Source: Brevundimonas sp. (GTDB taxonomy: Bacteria; Pseudomonadota; Alphaproteobacteria; Caulobacterales; Caulobacteraceae). From it: DNA of 43,118 bases. The notes beneath the pieces are model-generated. The model saw nothing but the letters and a program-made list of their open reading frames with translations, was not told the DNA's origin and did no database searches. Positions 8,347 to 17,372 of this stretch are shown here, piece by piece. A program made the translations under genes and the position numbers. Each line of letters starts with the position of its first letter. Position 1 is the stretch's first letter. The stretch covers positions 1-43,118 of the forward strand of contig NZ_PNLV01000009.1 in NCBI RefSeq assembly GCF_013823285.1, given 5' to 3'.

Positions 8347-10368
8347 CTAGAAACGTCCGCTGAGGGTGACGGTGACGAATGAGCCCCGGCGTGTGACGCG
8401 ATCCTCAAATCCCGTGATCGCGCCGGATCGATCGCCCGCGAACAGGGTGCGCCGGCGACGCGTCTCCTGCCCGTTGAGGTCCTGGACCTTCAGTTGCAGC
8501 ATCAGGCCGCCGGTCAGGCGACGCTCGACGAAGCCGCCCCATCCGGCGTTGTCGCTGTAGCGGGTGAACTCGCTGAGCAGGTAGTCGGTCTGTCGCGCGC
8601 GGGCGGTGTAGGCCACACCCCAGCTCCAGGGACTTTCGGGGACGTCGCGGCGGAAGGCCGCTTTGATCCGGGGGTCGGAGGCGCCGCTGATGCCGCGATC
8701 TTCACCCGTCACCGGATCCGTGAAGTCCGTATCTAGGAACAGCGCCTCCAGGGTCAGGCGGCTGCCCGACCACAGGGTGTCCAGAGGGATGGTCGCGGCC
8801 GCCTTGATCCCGCGATAGGTCGCGTCGCCGACGTTGGCCAGGCCAGGAGCGCCGGACGGCAGCAGGATCTGCTCCAGCACATCGGTGCGGTCTTCGTGGA
8901 ACAGCTCAAGATTGGCCGCGAAGTCGCCGCTGCCACGGTAGTCCATGGACAAGGCGTACCGGGTGGTCCGCGCGGGCTCGATGTCCGGATTGCCCGCCTG
9001 GGTCTGGCCTTCGTTCAGCTCGGCGGACGCCGCGAAGTCGGCGAAGTCGAGTTGGCCGACGGTGGTGCGCACGCCCGCCCGGAGAAGGAGAGGTTCGCTC
9101 GGCCGCCAGGCGATGGCGAAGGACGGCTTCAGATAGGTCAGGTCACGGCTGTTGTCCGCGTCGCCGCTGACCGAAATCCTGGAGGCTTCGGCGGCGAGGC
9201 CGCCTTCGAGGGTCACCGCAGGGGTGAGGGCGTAGCTGGCGTTGGCGAAGGCTTCTCCGCGCCATTCCTCCACCGTGATATTGGACGCCGGCACAGGCGC
9301 GTCGACGCCGTCCACCGTCAGGCTGAAGGTGCTCTCGAGGCGATTGTAGGCGAACTCGCCCCCGACTTCTCCTTTCAGACGTCTGTCCTGGGGGGAGGCG
9401 AACCGGGTGCGCGCCACAGCTTCCAGCGGGCGGGACGTGGAGGCGACCCCGACCCGCCCCGGAAGGGGCCCCGCCGCATCCCGCGTTCGCTGATCCTGAC
9501 CGGCCTCGTTGTCCTCCACGTTCAGAAGGCCGACGGTGCTCCAGCTCCATTGACCCATGGGCCGGGTGAAATCGACACCCAGCTCCCCGATCCACAGGAT
9601 GCTGTCCAGCGACAGAAGCTCCAGCTGGTCGGGTGCGCCATCCGGAAGCCGAGCCAGGAACCGGTCGCTGGTCTGATCGAAATAATAGAAGGACCGGCCG
9701 AACCGTCCCGTCACCTTCAACCTGCCGCCGAGGGCGTCGCGCGTGGCTTCTCCGGAGAGGAAGACGTCCGTGAGGGTGGAGGGGAGAAACACCTCCTGGC
9801 TGGACACCACCTCGCCGTCCGGGTCCGTGAAGACGCGCTCGGTCTCGAAGGGATATTCCTCCCAGAAGCCGTTGAACTGGACGGATGTGTCCCACCCTCC
9901 CATTTCCCGCGACGCCGTGGCCGCCAGGCGGGGATAGACCATCCCCCGGCCGTTTCGCTCCAGGCCCGCCGACCAGATTCCGGACGTCCCGCCCCGGAGC
10001 CGGACGAGATTCAGCACCAGCGCTTGCCCCTGGGCGTCGGCGAGATTGGCGTTGCGAAGCAGCTCCACCCGGTCGATCTGATCCGCCGGAATGCGGCGCA
10101 AAGTCTCGCGGATGCCGCCCGATTTGGAGGAGGGCCGGGCGCCGTCGATCAGGACGTTGGAGCCTGAACCGGCCAGTCCGCGCACCGATCCGTCGCCCTC
10201 GATGAGAACGAACCCCGGGGTGCGTTCGACGATGTCGAGCGCTGTGCGCGGGTTGAAGGCGGCGAAGTCCGATGCCGGGTAGGTCGTGGTCCCCGCGCTT
10301 TGGGCGCGGGCGGGCTCGCCGGCTCCAAGGAGCGCCAGAATGCCGGCCAGGGTCAGCGCCGTGCGCAT
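8347..10368 (-). CDS. TonB-dependent receptor
   Basis: Signal peptide; plug domain TALDIVERTPGFVLIEGDGSVRGLAGSGSNVLIDG...RIPADQIDRVELL; C-terminal ...VTLSGRF. Confidence 0.9.
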   Translation of the reverse strand: MRTALTLAGILALLGAGEPARAQSAGTTTYPASDFAAFNPRTALDIVERTPGFVLIEGDGSVRGLAGSGSNVLIDGARPSSKSGGIRETLRRIPADQIDRVELLRNANLADAQGQALVLNLVRLRGGTSGIWSAGLERNGRGMVYPRLAATASREMGGWDTSVQFNGFWEEYPFETERVFTDPDGEVVSSQEVFLPSTLTDVFLSGEATRDALGGRLKVTGRFGRSFYYFDQTSDRFLARLPDGAPDQLELLSLDSILWIGELGVDFTRPMGQWSWSTVGLLNVEDNEAGQDQRTRDAAGPLPGRVGVASTSRPLEAVARTRFASPQDRRLKGEVGGEFAYNRLESTFSLTVDGVDAPVPASNITVEEWRGEAFANASYALTPAVTLEGGLAAEASRISVSGDADNSRDLTYLKPSFAIAWRPSEPLLLRAGVRTTVGQLDFADFAASAELNEGQTQAGNPDIEPARTTRYALSMDYRGSGDFAANLELFHEDRTDVLEQILLPSGAPGLANVGDATYRGIKAAATIPLDTLWSGSRLTLEALFLDTDFTDPVTGEDRGISGASDPRIKAAFRRDVPESPWSWGVAYTARARQTDYLLSEFTRYSDNAGWGGFVERRLTGGLMLQLKVQDLNGQETRRRRTLFAGDRSGAITGFEDRVTRRGSFVTVTLSGRF

Positions 10369-10369
10369 G

Positions 10370-12445
10370 TCACCAGCGCCTGCTGAGCGTCAGGCGGGCC
10401 GTTCGCGGCGCCTGGGGGTAGATCTGGGAGAAGCCGCCGGTGATGAAGATGGTCTCGTCGTTGACGTTGTCCACGTTCAGCCGGACCTCGTAGCCGCCCG
10501 CGAAGGCATAGGCGGCGTTGAGGTCCAGGCGGGTGTAGCCGGGCAGATCGAAATTGTTGGAGGTGGTCGCCGCCTGGCTCGAGGCGTGGAACAGGCCGCC
10601 CCCCACCGTCAGGCCCGCCAGCGCACCGTCAAAGGCCCACGAGGTCCAGAGCGCGGCCTGATGATCGGGCACCCCCGCCAGCCGATTGCCGAGCACGAAG
10701 CTGTTGGTGTCCTCGGTGATCTCGCTGTCGCTGTAGGCGTAGGACGCCACCACGGTCCACGGATCCAGCGGGCGGGCGGACAGTTCCGCCTCGACGCCGC
10801 GAACCCGGATCTCCCCCGCCTGGATGACGAGGTTGAAGTCCACCGGATCGCCGACCACCGCGTCGGTCTTGGTGATTTCATAGGCCGACAGGGTCATCTC
10901 GGCCCGGCCGTCCAGGAACAGGGCCTTGGTCCCGACCTCGAACTGTTCGCCGCGCGTGGGCCTCGGCGTCAGGCCGCTTTCCAGCAGGCCCGCGTCAGCT
11001 TCATTGCGCGAGGATTGCGCCCAGCTGCCATAGACGGACCAGTCGGGCGTCACGAGATAGGTCAGGCCCGCCCGGGGCGAGAAGGGGCTGTCGGTGCGGG
11101 TGACAGCCGGCTCCACGAAGCCTGCCGAGAAGGCGTAGGTCTCAACCTCCTCCAGCCGTCCGCCCAGCAGCAGCCGCCAGCGATCCCAGGCGATTTCGTC
11201 CTGGATATAGATCGCGTTGGAGCGGTACTCGTAGCGGCTGTCGCCGGTGGCGATGTAGCTGTCCGGCCGGCCGGTCGGAACCGGATTGTTCAGGTCGATC
11301 GGCTGAGCGTAGGCGATCTGGCCGTCGAGGAAGGCGAGCTCGTCCCGGGCATGCTCGACGCCGATCAGGAGGCGATGGGTGAGCGAGCCGGTGGTGACGC
11401 GCCCATAGAACTCCGCCTGAAGCGTGAGGTCATCCTGGGTTTCGTTGTAGCTGACGAAATTGCGGTTCACCGTCGTGCCGGAAAGGGCCGGGAAGCCGTA
11501 GTTGAAGAACTGCTCCTCTGGCACGTCGACGGCGGAGACGAAGGCCCCCAGCCGCATGCGCCAGTCGTCGGTCAGCCGTCGGTTGAACTCCAGCCCGCCG
11601 ACCCACTGGCGCTTCTCGATGCGCATGAAGTCTTCGCCGTAGTTCCGGCTGATGGGCTGGTCAAGAAAGACCGGACTGTTGCCCAGGCCGCGGTCGAAGG
11701 CGGCGTCGCGGTTGAGATACTCCAGTCGGGCCAGCAGGCTGGTGCGGTCATCGGGCCGCCATTCCACCACCGGCGAGATGAACAGCTGTTCGTTGTCGAT
11801 CAAGTCGCGATAGCTGTCGGCGTTCTCATAGCCGATGTTCAGCCGTCCCAGCACGCTGCCGTCGGCGGTCAGCGCCCCGGTGACATCCAGCCCGCCGCGC
11901 CAGTAATCGTGGCTGCCGCCGACGATGAAGGCCTCGCCCCCGAACTCGGATTGCGGTCGCTTCGAGACGAAGTTGATCACGCCCCCCGGCTCGAACCGGC
12001 CATAGAGGGCCGAGGCCGGGCCCTTCAGGACCTCGATGCTCTCCACGCCCTGAAGATCGATCTCCGGCTGGCTCACCGACTGGCGCATTCCGTCGCGCAG
12101 GGTCGAAATGTTCTGGAAGCCCCGGATGCGGAACCGCTGGTTGCCGGAGAACCCGATCGTGCGCTGGACGCCGCTGATCGTCTCCGCCGCCTCGCCGATG
12201 TTGGAGACGTTGCGCAGATCAAGCAGTTCGCGCGAGACGATGTTCACGGTGAAGGGCGTCTCGATCACAGGCGCGCCCGACTTCGTGGCCGTCTCGCCGG
12301 GAATGCGCCCCAGGGGGCGGCCATAGACGGTCACCGCTTCGACCTCCGTGGCCGACGGATCGTTGGTGACGATCGGCGCGTCCTGGCCCAAGGCCGGTGA
12401 CGACAGCAGCGCGGACAGGCTGACGGTGACGAAAAGCGTTTTCAA
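10370..12445 (-). CDS. TonB-dependent siderophore/metallophore-type receptor
   Basis: Plug motif [14 protein letters not shown]...[33 protein letters not shown]-terminal [11 protein letters not shown]. Confidence 0.92.
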   Translation of the reverse strand: MKTLFVTVSLSALLSSPALGQDAPIVTNDPSATEVEAVTVYGRPLGRIPGETATKSGAPVIETPFTVNIVSRELLDLRNVSNIGEAAETISGVQRTIGFSGNQRFRIRGFQNISTLRDGMRQSVSQPEIDLQGVESIEVLKGPASALYGRFEPGGVINFVSKRPQSEFGGEAFIVGGSHDYWRGGLDVTGALTADGSVLGRLNIGYENADSYRDLIDNEQLFISPVVEWRPDDRTSLLARLEYLNRDAAFDRGLGNSPVFLDQPISRNYGEDFMRIEKRQWVGGLEFNRRLTDDWRMRLGAFVSAVDVPEEQFFNYGFPALSGTTVNRNFVSYNETQDDLTLQAEFYGRVTTGSLTHRLLIGVEHARDELAFLDGQIAYAQPIDLNNPVPTGRPDSYIATGDSRYEYRSNAIYIQDEIAWDRWRLLLGGRLEEVETYAFSAGFVEPAVTRTDSPFSPRAGLTYLVTPDWSVYGSWAQSSRNEADAGLLESGLTPRPTRGEQFEVGTKALFLDGRAEMTLSAYEITKTDAVVGDPVDFNLVIQAGEIRVRGVEAELSARPLDPWTVVASYAYSDSEITEDTNSFVLGNRLAGVPDHQAALWTSWAFDGALAGLTVGGGLFHASSQAATTSNNFDLPGYTRLDLNAAYAFAGGYEVRLNVDNVNDETIFITGGFSQIYPQAPRTARLTLSRRW

Positions 12446-12476
12446 GGAAATCCCCCGGTGAACTGAACCTGGTGCT

Positions 12477-12491
12477 TGTTACGATATAACA
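12477..12491. promoter_or_regulatory. predicted Zur box TGTTACGATATAACA
   Basis: Near-identical (14/15) to the 5103-5117 site; between divergent TonB-receptor and ABC-importer operons. Confidence 0.7.
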
Positions 12492-12531
12492 TTGCAGTTA
12501 GTCACCCCCTTCCGGCGTGCGGGAGTGAAGG

Positions 12532-13719
12532 ATGCTGAGAAGACATTTTCTGCTGGCGGCGGCGGCAACGCCTCTGGCCGGCTGTGAAGCGGGCGATGCT
12601 GCTTCCCGCGCCGGCGCCGCGGCGACCGGTGAACCCATCCCGCTGAAGTACGCGCGCTATCTTCAGCTTGAGCGGCACGAGGGGTTCACCGTCGCGCGGC
12701 TGCGGGCGCCGGTGGCTGATCAGAGCGGCGGCCAGGCCGAGGAGCAGTCGGCGGTCATCGTCATGGCGCCGCGCGATGGGCCGGCGCCGCAGCTGGAAGG
12801 CGAGCTCAGGACCGCGACCGTGGTTCGTACGCCGGTCATGCGCGTCGCGGCCAACAACGGATCGGACGAGGCATTCCTGGGGCAACTGGGCGCCAGCGAC
12901 CGTCTGGTGGCCGTGGGCGGCCGTGGCTCCTATGACGATGAGGTGCGGCAGGCGGTCATCGACGGGCGCATCGGGCAGATCGGCTACAACTGGCATGCAC
13001 CGCCGAACATGGATGTGCTTCTGGCGGCGCGGCCCGACGTCTTTCTGATGCGGCTGTCCGATCTGGCGCACACCCCGGTTCTGGATCGCGCGCGTCAACT
13101 GGGCCTCACGGTTGTGCCCACCTTCGCCGAAGACGAGCCGACCTACATGGGGCGGGCCGAGTGGATCCGGTTCTACGGTTTGCTGACGGGACTGGAGTCC
13201 GTGGCGGACGATCTGTTCTCGCAGATCGACGCGCGCGTGGCCGCGTTGAAATCGGCCGTCGTCGACCGGGAGAGGGTTCCCATGCTGTGGGCCTATCCCA
13301 GTGGAGGCGGCCGCTGGGTCGCCACCGTGCGGGGCGCGGAACAGGACTATATGGCGGACGCCGGGGGTCTCAACCTGCTTGCGCGGTCCGAGGATTTGCG
13401 CCGCTATTCCTCCGACGAGCTCTCGACCGAACAGGTCCTGCTGGTGGCCGAACAGGCCCAGGTCTGGATCATCGGCGACATCCATGCGGCGCCTCCGCGA
13501 AGCACCGCCGTGGAAGCGGTCTCTCCCGCCTTCCAGAACGGGCGCCTGTTTTCCAATGCGGGCCGCACCAAGCCCGAGGCCAACGCCTATGACTGGTACC
13601 AGACCGGTCTTGTGCGGCCCGACTGGGTGCTGGCGGACGTCGTCAAGGCGCTCCACCCCGATCTGGTGACCGAGCCATTCCGCTACCTCAAACCGGTGCC
13701 GCAGGGAGCCTACCTGTGA
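12532..13719 (+). CDS. ABC transporter substrate-binding lipoprotein (BtuF/FecB-like)
   Basis: MLRRHFLLAAAATPLAGCEAG lipobox; GQLGASDRLVAVGGRGSYDDEVRQAV; ARPDVFLM; class III SBP layout. Confidence 0.85.
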   Translation: MLRRHFLLAAAATPLAGCEAGDAASRAGAAATGEPIPLKYARYLQLERHEGFTVARLRAPVADQSGGQAEEQSAVIVMAPRDGPAPQLEGELRTATVVRTPVMRVAANNGSDEAFLGQLGASDRLVAVGGRGSYDDEVRQAVIDGRIGQIGYNWHAPPNMDVLLAARPDVFLMRLSDLAHTPVLDRARQLGLTVVPTFAEDEPTYMGRAEWIRFYGLLTGLESVADDLFSQIDARVAALKSAVVDRERVPMLWAYPSGGGRWVATVRGAEQDYMADAGGLNLLARSEDLRRYSSDELSTEQVLLVAEQAQVWIIGDIHAAPPRSTAVEAVSPAFQNGRLFSNAGRTKPEANAYDWYQTGLVRPDWVLADVVKALHPDLVTEPFRYLKPVPQGAYL

Positions 13720-14753
13720 CGGGCGTGGCGCGATCGACGGCGGTCTCTGCCTGCGTTGCGGCGGCGCTGATCGCAGGCGTGATCGGCAGCCTGATGATCG
13801 GTCAGGTGATGCTGTCGCCGGGCGATGTAATCTCGGGCCTCATGGGCGCCGGGTCCGGATCAATGGAGTCGCGGATCGTGGTGGATCTGCGTCTTCCACG
13901 GGTTCTCGCCGCCGTTCTGGGCGGCGGCGCGCTCGGCGTCGCCGGACTGTTGATGCAGACCCTGTTCCGCAATCCCCTGGCGGACGCGTGGTCGCTGGGT
14001 CTGATGGCTGGCGGCCAGCTGGGCGCGGCGCTGGTGATCGTGGCTGGCGCGGTGGTCGGGCCGGGCTTTCTCATGTTTCTGACAGGCTTTGCCGGCATCG
14101 GCGTCGTTGCGGGATCCGCCGCTGGCACCCTCGCGGTGGCCCTGGCCATGACGGCCATGGCGCGGCGGGTGGGCACCGTGACCCTTCTGGTGCTGGGTCT
14201 GATGCTGGGTTTCATGGCCCAGGGCCTGATCAGCGTCCTGCTGCACTTCACCAACCGCAGCCAGGCGCGGATCTTCGCGGCCTGGAATGACGCCACCTTC
14301 GCCGGCGTCGTCTGGACCGACTTCCTGACCCTCGCGCCGCTGCTGGCCCTGGGCCTCATCGGCGCGATCGCCCTGGCCAAGCCCCTTACAGCCCTTCTGC
14401 TCGGAGACGCCTATGCCGAGAGCCTGGGGGTCAACGTAGCCAGGCTGCGTCGTCTGGTGCTGGGAGCGACGATCCTTCTGGCCGCTCCTGTCACCGCCTT
14501 CTGTGGTCCGGTGGCCTTCGTCGGGCTGATCGTCCCCCACTTGGCGCGCGGGCTGGTCGGATCGACCCGCATTGGCGCCCTGATCCCCGCCACGGCCCTG
14601 CTTGGGGGACTGCTCGCCCTGGCCGCCGATCTTGTCGTCCACCTGCCTTGGGACCAGCACTTCCTGCACCTGAACGCGATCCTGGCGATCCTGGGCGCGC
14701 CGGTGGTGATCCTGCTGCTGCTGCGCTCCCGCAGCCTCCGTACGGGGGTCTGA
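13716..14753 (+). CDS. FecCD-family iron-siderophore/cobalamin-type permease
   Basis: 345 aa; DLRLPRVLAAVLGGGALGVAGLLMQTLFRNPLADAWSLG; FCGPVAFVGLIVPHLAR. Confidence 0.93.
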   Translation: MTGVARSTAVSACVAAALIAGVIGSLMIGQVMLSPGDVISGLMGAGSGSMESRIVVDLRLPRVLAAVLGGGALGVAGLLMQTLFRNPLADAWSLGLMAGGQLGAALVIVAGAVVGPGFLMFLTGFAGIGVVAGSAAGTLAVALAMTAMARRVGTVTLLVLGLMLGFMAQGLISVLLHFTNRSQARIFAAWNDATFAGVVWTDFLTLAPLLALGLIGAIALAKPLTALLLGDAYAESLGVNVARLRRLVLGATILLAAPVTAFCGPVAFVGLIVPHLARGLVGSTRIGALIPATALLGGLLALAADLVVHLPWDQHFLHLNAILAILGAPVVILLLLRSRSLRTGV

Positions 14754-14755
14754 CC

Positions 14756-15742
14756 ATGTACGACCTGAATGCCCTGCAGATCGGCCACGGCGGGACCGCG
14801 CTCTCCACGCTCCAGGAGGTCTCCGTGGCGCCGGGCGAGTTCATCTGCCTGCTGGGCCGCAACGGACAGGGCAAGTCGACCCTGTTGCGCACCCTGGCCG
14901 GATTTATTCCCCCGGTTGGGGGGCAGGCGCTTCTCGATGGCCGTCCGGTTCGTGACTGGTCGGCGGCGGAGCGGGCCAGGAAGATCGCGGTCGTCCTGAC
15001 GGACCGCCCACAGGTCCCGGCCCTGCGCGTGACAGAGCTCGTGGAAATGGGGCGACAGCCCTACACAGGCTGGTCTGGCGCCCTGTCGGTCGAGGATCGC
15101 CGGATCGCGGACGAGGCCCTTGAGCGTGTGGAGGGGGGCCACCTGCGGGACCGTTATGTGGACAGCCTGTCGGACGGTGAGCGCCAGCGGGTGATGATCG
15201 CCCGCGCCCTGGCCCAGCAGCCGCGCATCATGCTGCTGGACGAGATCACCGCCTTCCTCGATCTGCCCAGCCGCGTGACCATCGTGTCCACCCTGCGCCG
15301 GATCGCGCGGGATGCGGGGGTGTCGATCATCCTGTCCAGCCACGACTTAGAACTGTCGCTGGGCTCGGCGGATCGGCTTTGGCTGCTGCCGGGCGGCGGC
15401 CGGTTCGTCGACGGCGCGCCGGAGGATGTGGCGCTTTCAGGCGCTCTGGGCGAAGCATTCGACCAGCCGAACCTGTCCTTCTCCCTGGAGCGGGGCCGCT
15501 TTGAAACCCATGCGGCGCGGCGCGGTCTGGCGCTCGTCAAGGCGGAAGGTGTGGTTCGGCCGTGGCTGATCCGGGGGCTTGAACGCCTCGGCTTCGAGGT
15601 CGCTGCTTCGGCTGATCATGCCGATGTGGTCGTGTCCTATGCGGACGGCATGTTCCGCATCGGTGATGAGGCCTACGGTTCGATCCTTGACCTCAGTCGG
15701 TCGCCGCAACTGTCACTGACCACGGTGCAGGCTCCCGTCTGA
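14756..15742 (+). CDS. ABC transporter ATP-binding protein (FhuC/HmuV-like) with C-terminal extension
   Basis: Walker A GRNGQGKST, LSDGERQRVMIARAL, Walker B IMLLDEITAFLD, SSHDLELSL; ATG at 14756. Confidence 0.9.
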   Translation: MYDLNALQIGHGGTALSTLQEVSVAPGEFICLLGRNGQGKSTLLRTLAGFIPPVGGQALLDGRPVRDWSAAERARKIAVVLTDRPQVPALRVTELVEMGRQPYTGWSGALSVEDRRIADEALERVEGGHLRDRYVDSLSDGERQRVMIARALAQQPRIMLLDEITAFLDLPSRVTIVSTLRRIARDAGVSIILSSHDLELSLGSADRLWLLPGGGRFVDGAPEDVALSGALGEAFDQPNLSFSLERGRFETHAARRGLALVKAEGVVRPWLIRGLERLGFEVAASADHADVVVSYADGMFRIGDEAYGSILDLSRSPQLSLTTVQAPV

Positions 15743-15758
15743 CGCAGGCTCCCTCTGG

Positions 15759-16685
15759 TCAGGCCAGCTCCTCCTCGAGCAGGGAGCGGAACAGGCCATG
15801 GGCGGCGGTCATGCCGTCCGATGCGGCGTAGGTGATGTTGGATGCGGCGCGGGCCAGGTCGCCGGCGGCGAAGACGCCGGGCTGGCTGGTCTGCTGCATG
15901 GGGTCCACCTTGACCAGACGACCCACCGGCGTGTCCGTCATCTCGCAGCCGAGGTGTTCCGCGAAGCTGTTGCCCAGCCGCACATGGGATCCCACGAAGA
16001 TCGCCTTCAGCGGGATGAACCGGCCATCGGCCAGCCGGGCGCCGTCTAGCAGCGGGGCCGCACCCTCCAGCGCGGCGATGGGGGTCCGTTCGATGGCGAC
16101 GCCCCGCAGACCCAGCATCCGGGTCTCTTCGGCGGACAGCTGGACGGCTGGGTCGAGGAACAGGGTGGGCTCGCCCCATTCCGCCACCATGAGGGCGTAG
16201 TGGGTGGTGTGCTCGCCCTGGCTGAGAACGCCGATGGGCCCACGGTCGATTTCATAGCCGTGGCACCAGGGGCAGTGAATGGCGGTCTGGCCCCAGCGCT
16301 CCTTCACGCCGGGTATGGCCGGGGGGGCGTCCTCGACGCCGTGGGCTAGCAGCACCCGCCGCCCTTCCACAGTCGCGCCGTCAGCCATGGCGATAGAGAA
16401 GCCGCGCCCGGAGCGTTCGACGGACACCGCTTCGCCCTGCCGAATGACTGCGGTGGGATAGGCCATGATCTGACGTCGGGCGTCGTCGGTGATGTCACGC
16501 CCCGGTCGCCCATCGTTGGCCAGAACGCCGTGCGCGTGGGAGGCGAACCGGTTTCTCGGCCGGCCGTCATCGATCACCAGAACCCGTCGGCGGGCCCGCG
16601 CCAGCTGGAGGCCAGCCGACAGCCCGGCGTAGGAGCCGCCGATGATCACGGCGTCATGGGGCAGAGGGCTTTCTTGCATAGGCAT
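15759..16685 (-). CDS. NAD(P)/FAD-dependent oxidoreductase (thioredoxin reductase-like)
   Basis: N-terminal GGSYAGLSAGLQLARARRRVLVIDDG; CPWCHGYE redox-type CxxC; GVFAAGDLA. Confidence 0.88.
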   Translation of the reverse strand: MPMQESPLPHDAVIIGGSYAGLSAGLQLARARRRVLVIDDGRPRNRFASHAHGVLANDGRPGRDITDDARRQIMAYPTAVIRQGEAVSVERSGRGFSIAMADGATVEGRRVLLAHGVEDAPPAIPGVKERWGQTAIHCPWCHGYEIDRGPIGVLSQGEHTTHYALMVAEWGEPTLFLDPAVQLSAEETRMLGLRGVAIERTPIAALEGAAPLLDGARLADGRFIPLKAIFVGSHVRLGNSFAEHLGCEMTDTPVGRLVKVDPMQQTSQPGVFAAGDLARAASNITYAASDGMTAAHGLFRSLLEEELA

Positions 16686-17142
16686 GGATCAGATCCCGGT
16701 TCGGATGAGCGGCCAGCCGCCGCGCGAAGTCGTTCGCTAGGTCGGCCAAGGTGATGTCATGGAGCCGCGCCAGCAGCAGGGCGCGGGCGGCGGCGTAGGT
16801 CTGGGTCAGGGCGTCGTTGACGGCGGCCTCGACCAGGCAGCCGTCGGCCTCCACCGGCGGCGCGTCGGGCAAGAGACCGGTTCCGCCCAGGGCGTCGTGA
16901 ACCTCGCCCAAGGTGACGGCGTTCAGCGGACGAGCCAGACGCCATCCGCCGCCGTGGCCCTTCTCTGAGGTGACGAGGCCTTCCTCGCGCAGGCCCGCCA
17001 TGGTGCGCCGCACGACCACGGGATTGGTCGAAAGACAGACCGCCAGCTGTTCGGACGTCATGGGCGAGCCCGTCCGCTCTTCGTGTTCCGCCATGTGCAA
17101 CAGGGCGTGAAGGACATTGGACAGACGGCTATCGCGTTTCAT
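16654..17142 (-). CDS. Rrf2 family transcriptional regulator
   Basis: 162 aa MKRDSRLSNVLHALLHMAEHE...TSEQLAVCLSTNPVVVRRTMAGLREEGLVTSEKGHGGGWRLAR; overlaps the oxidoreductase start. Confidence 0.88.
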   Translation of the reverse strand: MKRDSRLSNVLHALLHMAEHEERTGSPMTSEQLAVCLSTNPVVVRRTMAGLREEGLVTSEKGHGGGWRLARPLNAVTLGEVHDALGGTGLLPDAPPVEADGCLVEAAVNDALTQTYAAARALLLARLHDITLADLANDFARRLAAHPNRDLIHAYARKPSAP

Positions 17143-17161
17143 GAAACATCAATTGTTACAT
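17136..17161. promoter_or_regulatory. palindromic candidate operator at the Rrf2 gene start
   Basis: GTTTCATGAAAC (perfect palindrome, 17136-17147) overlapping imperfect ATGAAACA-N5-TGTTACAT (17141-17161). Confidence 0.4.
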
Positions 17162-17279
17162 GAGGACGCCCGTGCGGCGCGCCTCAGGAGGGGCCGGGAT
17201 ATTCAACGGCGGATTCGCAGTCAGAGCTTGAACCTCCAGATGTGTTCGCTCTGCGAGCGCGTGCGGTTCGCCGATTCCC

Positions 17280-17315
17280 GAACGATCGGTGATCCTTCCG
17301 ATGATCGGATCGTTC
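17280..17315. promoter_or_regulatory. inverted repeat GAACGATC-N20-GATCGTTC upstream of the Crp/Fnr gene
   Basis: Perfect 8-bp arms at 17280-17287 and 17308-17315, with four GATC sites in the interval. Confidence 0.4.
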
Positions 17316-17372
17316 AGAGAGACACGCGCGGGGAATGCCGCGCGGGCTTGAGACAAGCTCCAAGGAGGCCCC

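Noticed and set aside
8896-12400. Long plus-strand ORFs (423 aa and 704 aa)
   Set aside because: Antisense to the two TonB receptors; compositionally biased shadow ORFs.
13860-15343. Minus-strand ORFs over the FecCD/ATPase genes
   Set aside because: Antisense shadows of strongly recognised ABC transporter genes.
17153-17163. TGTTACATGA as a third Zur box
   Set aside because: Only one half-site; the partner half is ATGAAACA and belongs better to the Rrf2-proximal palindrome.
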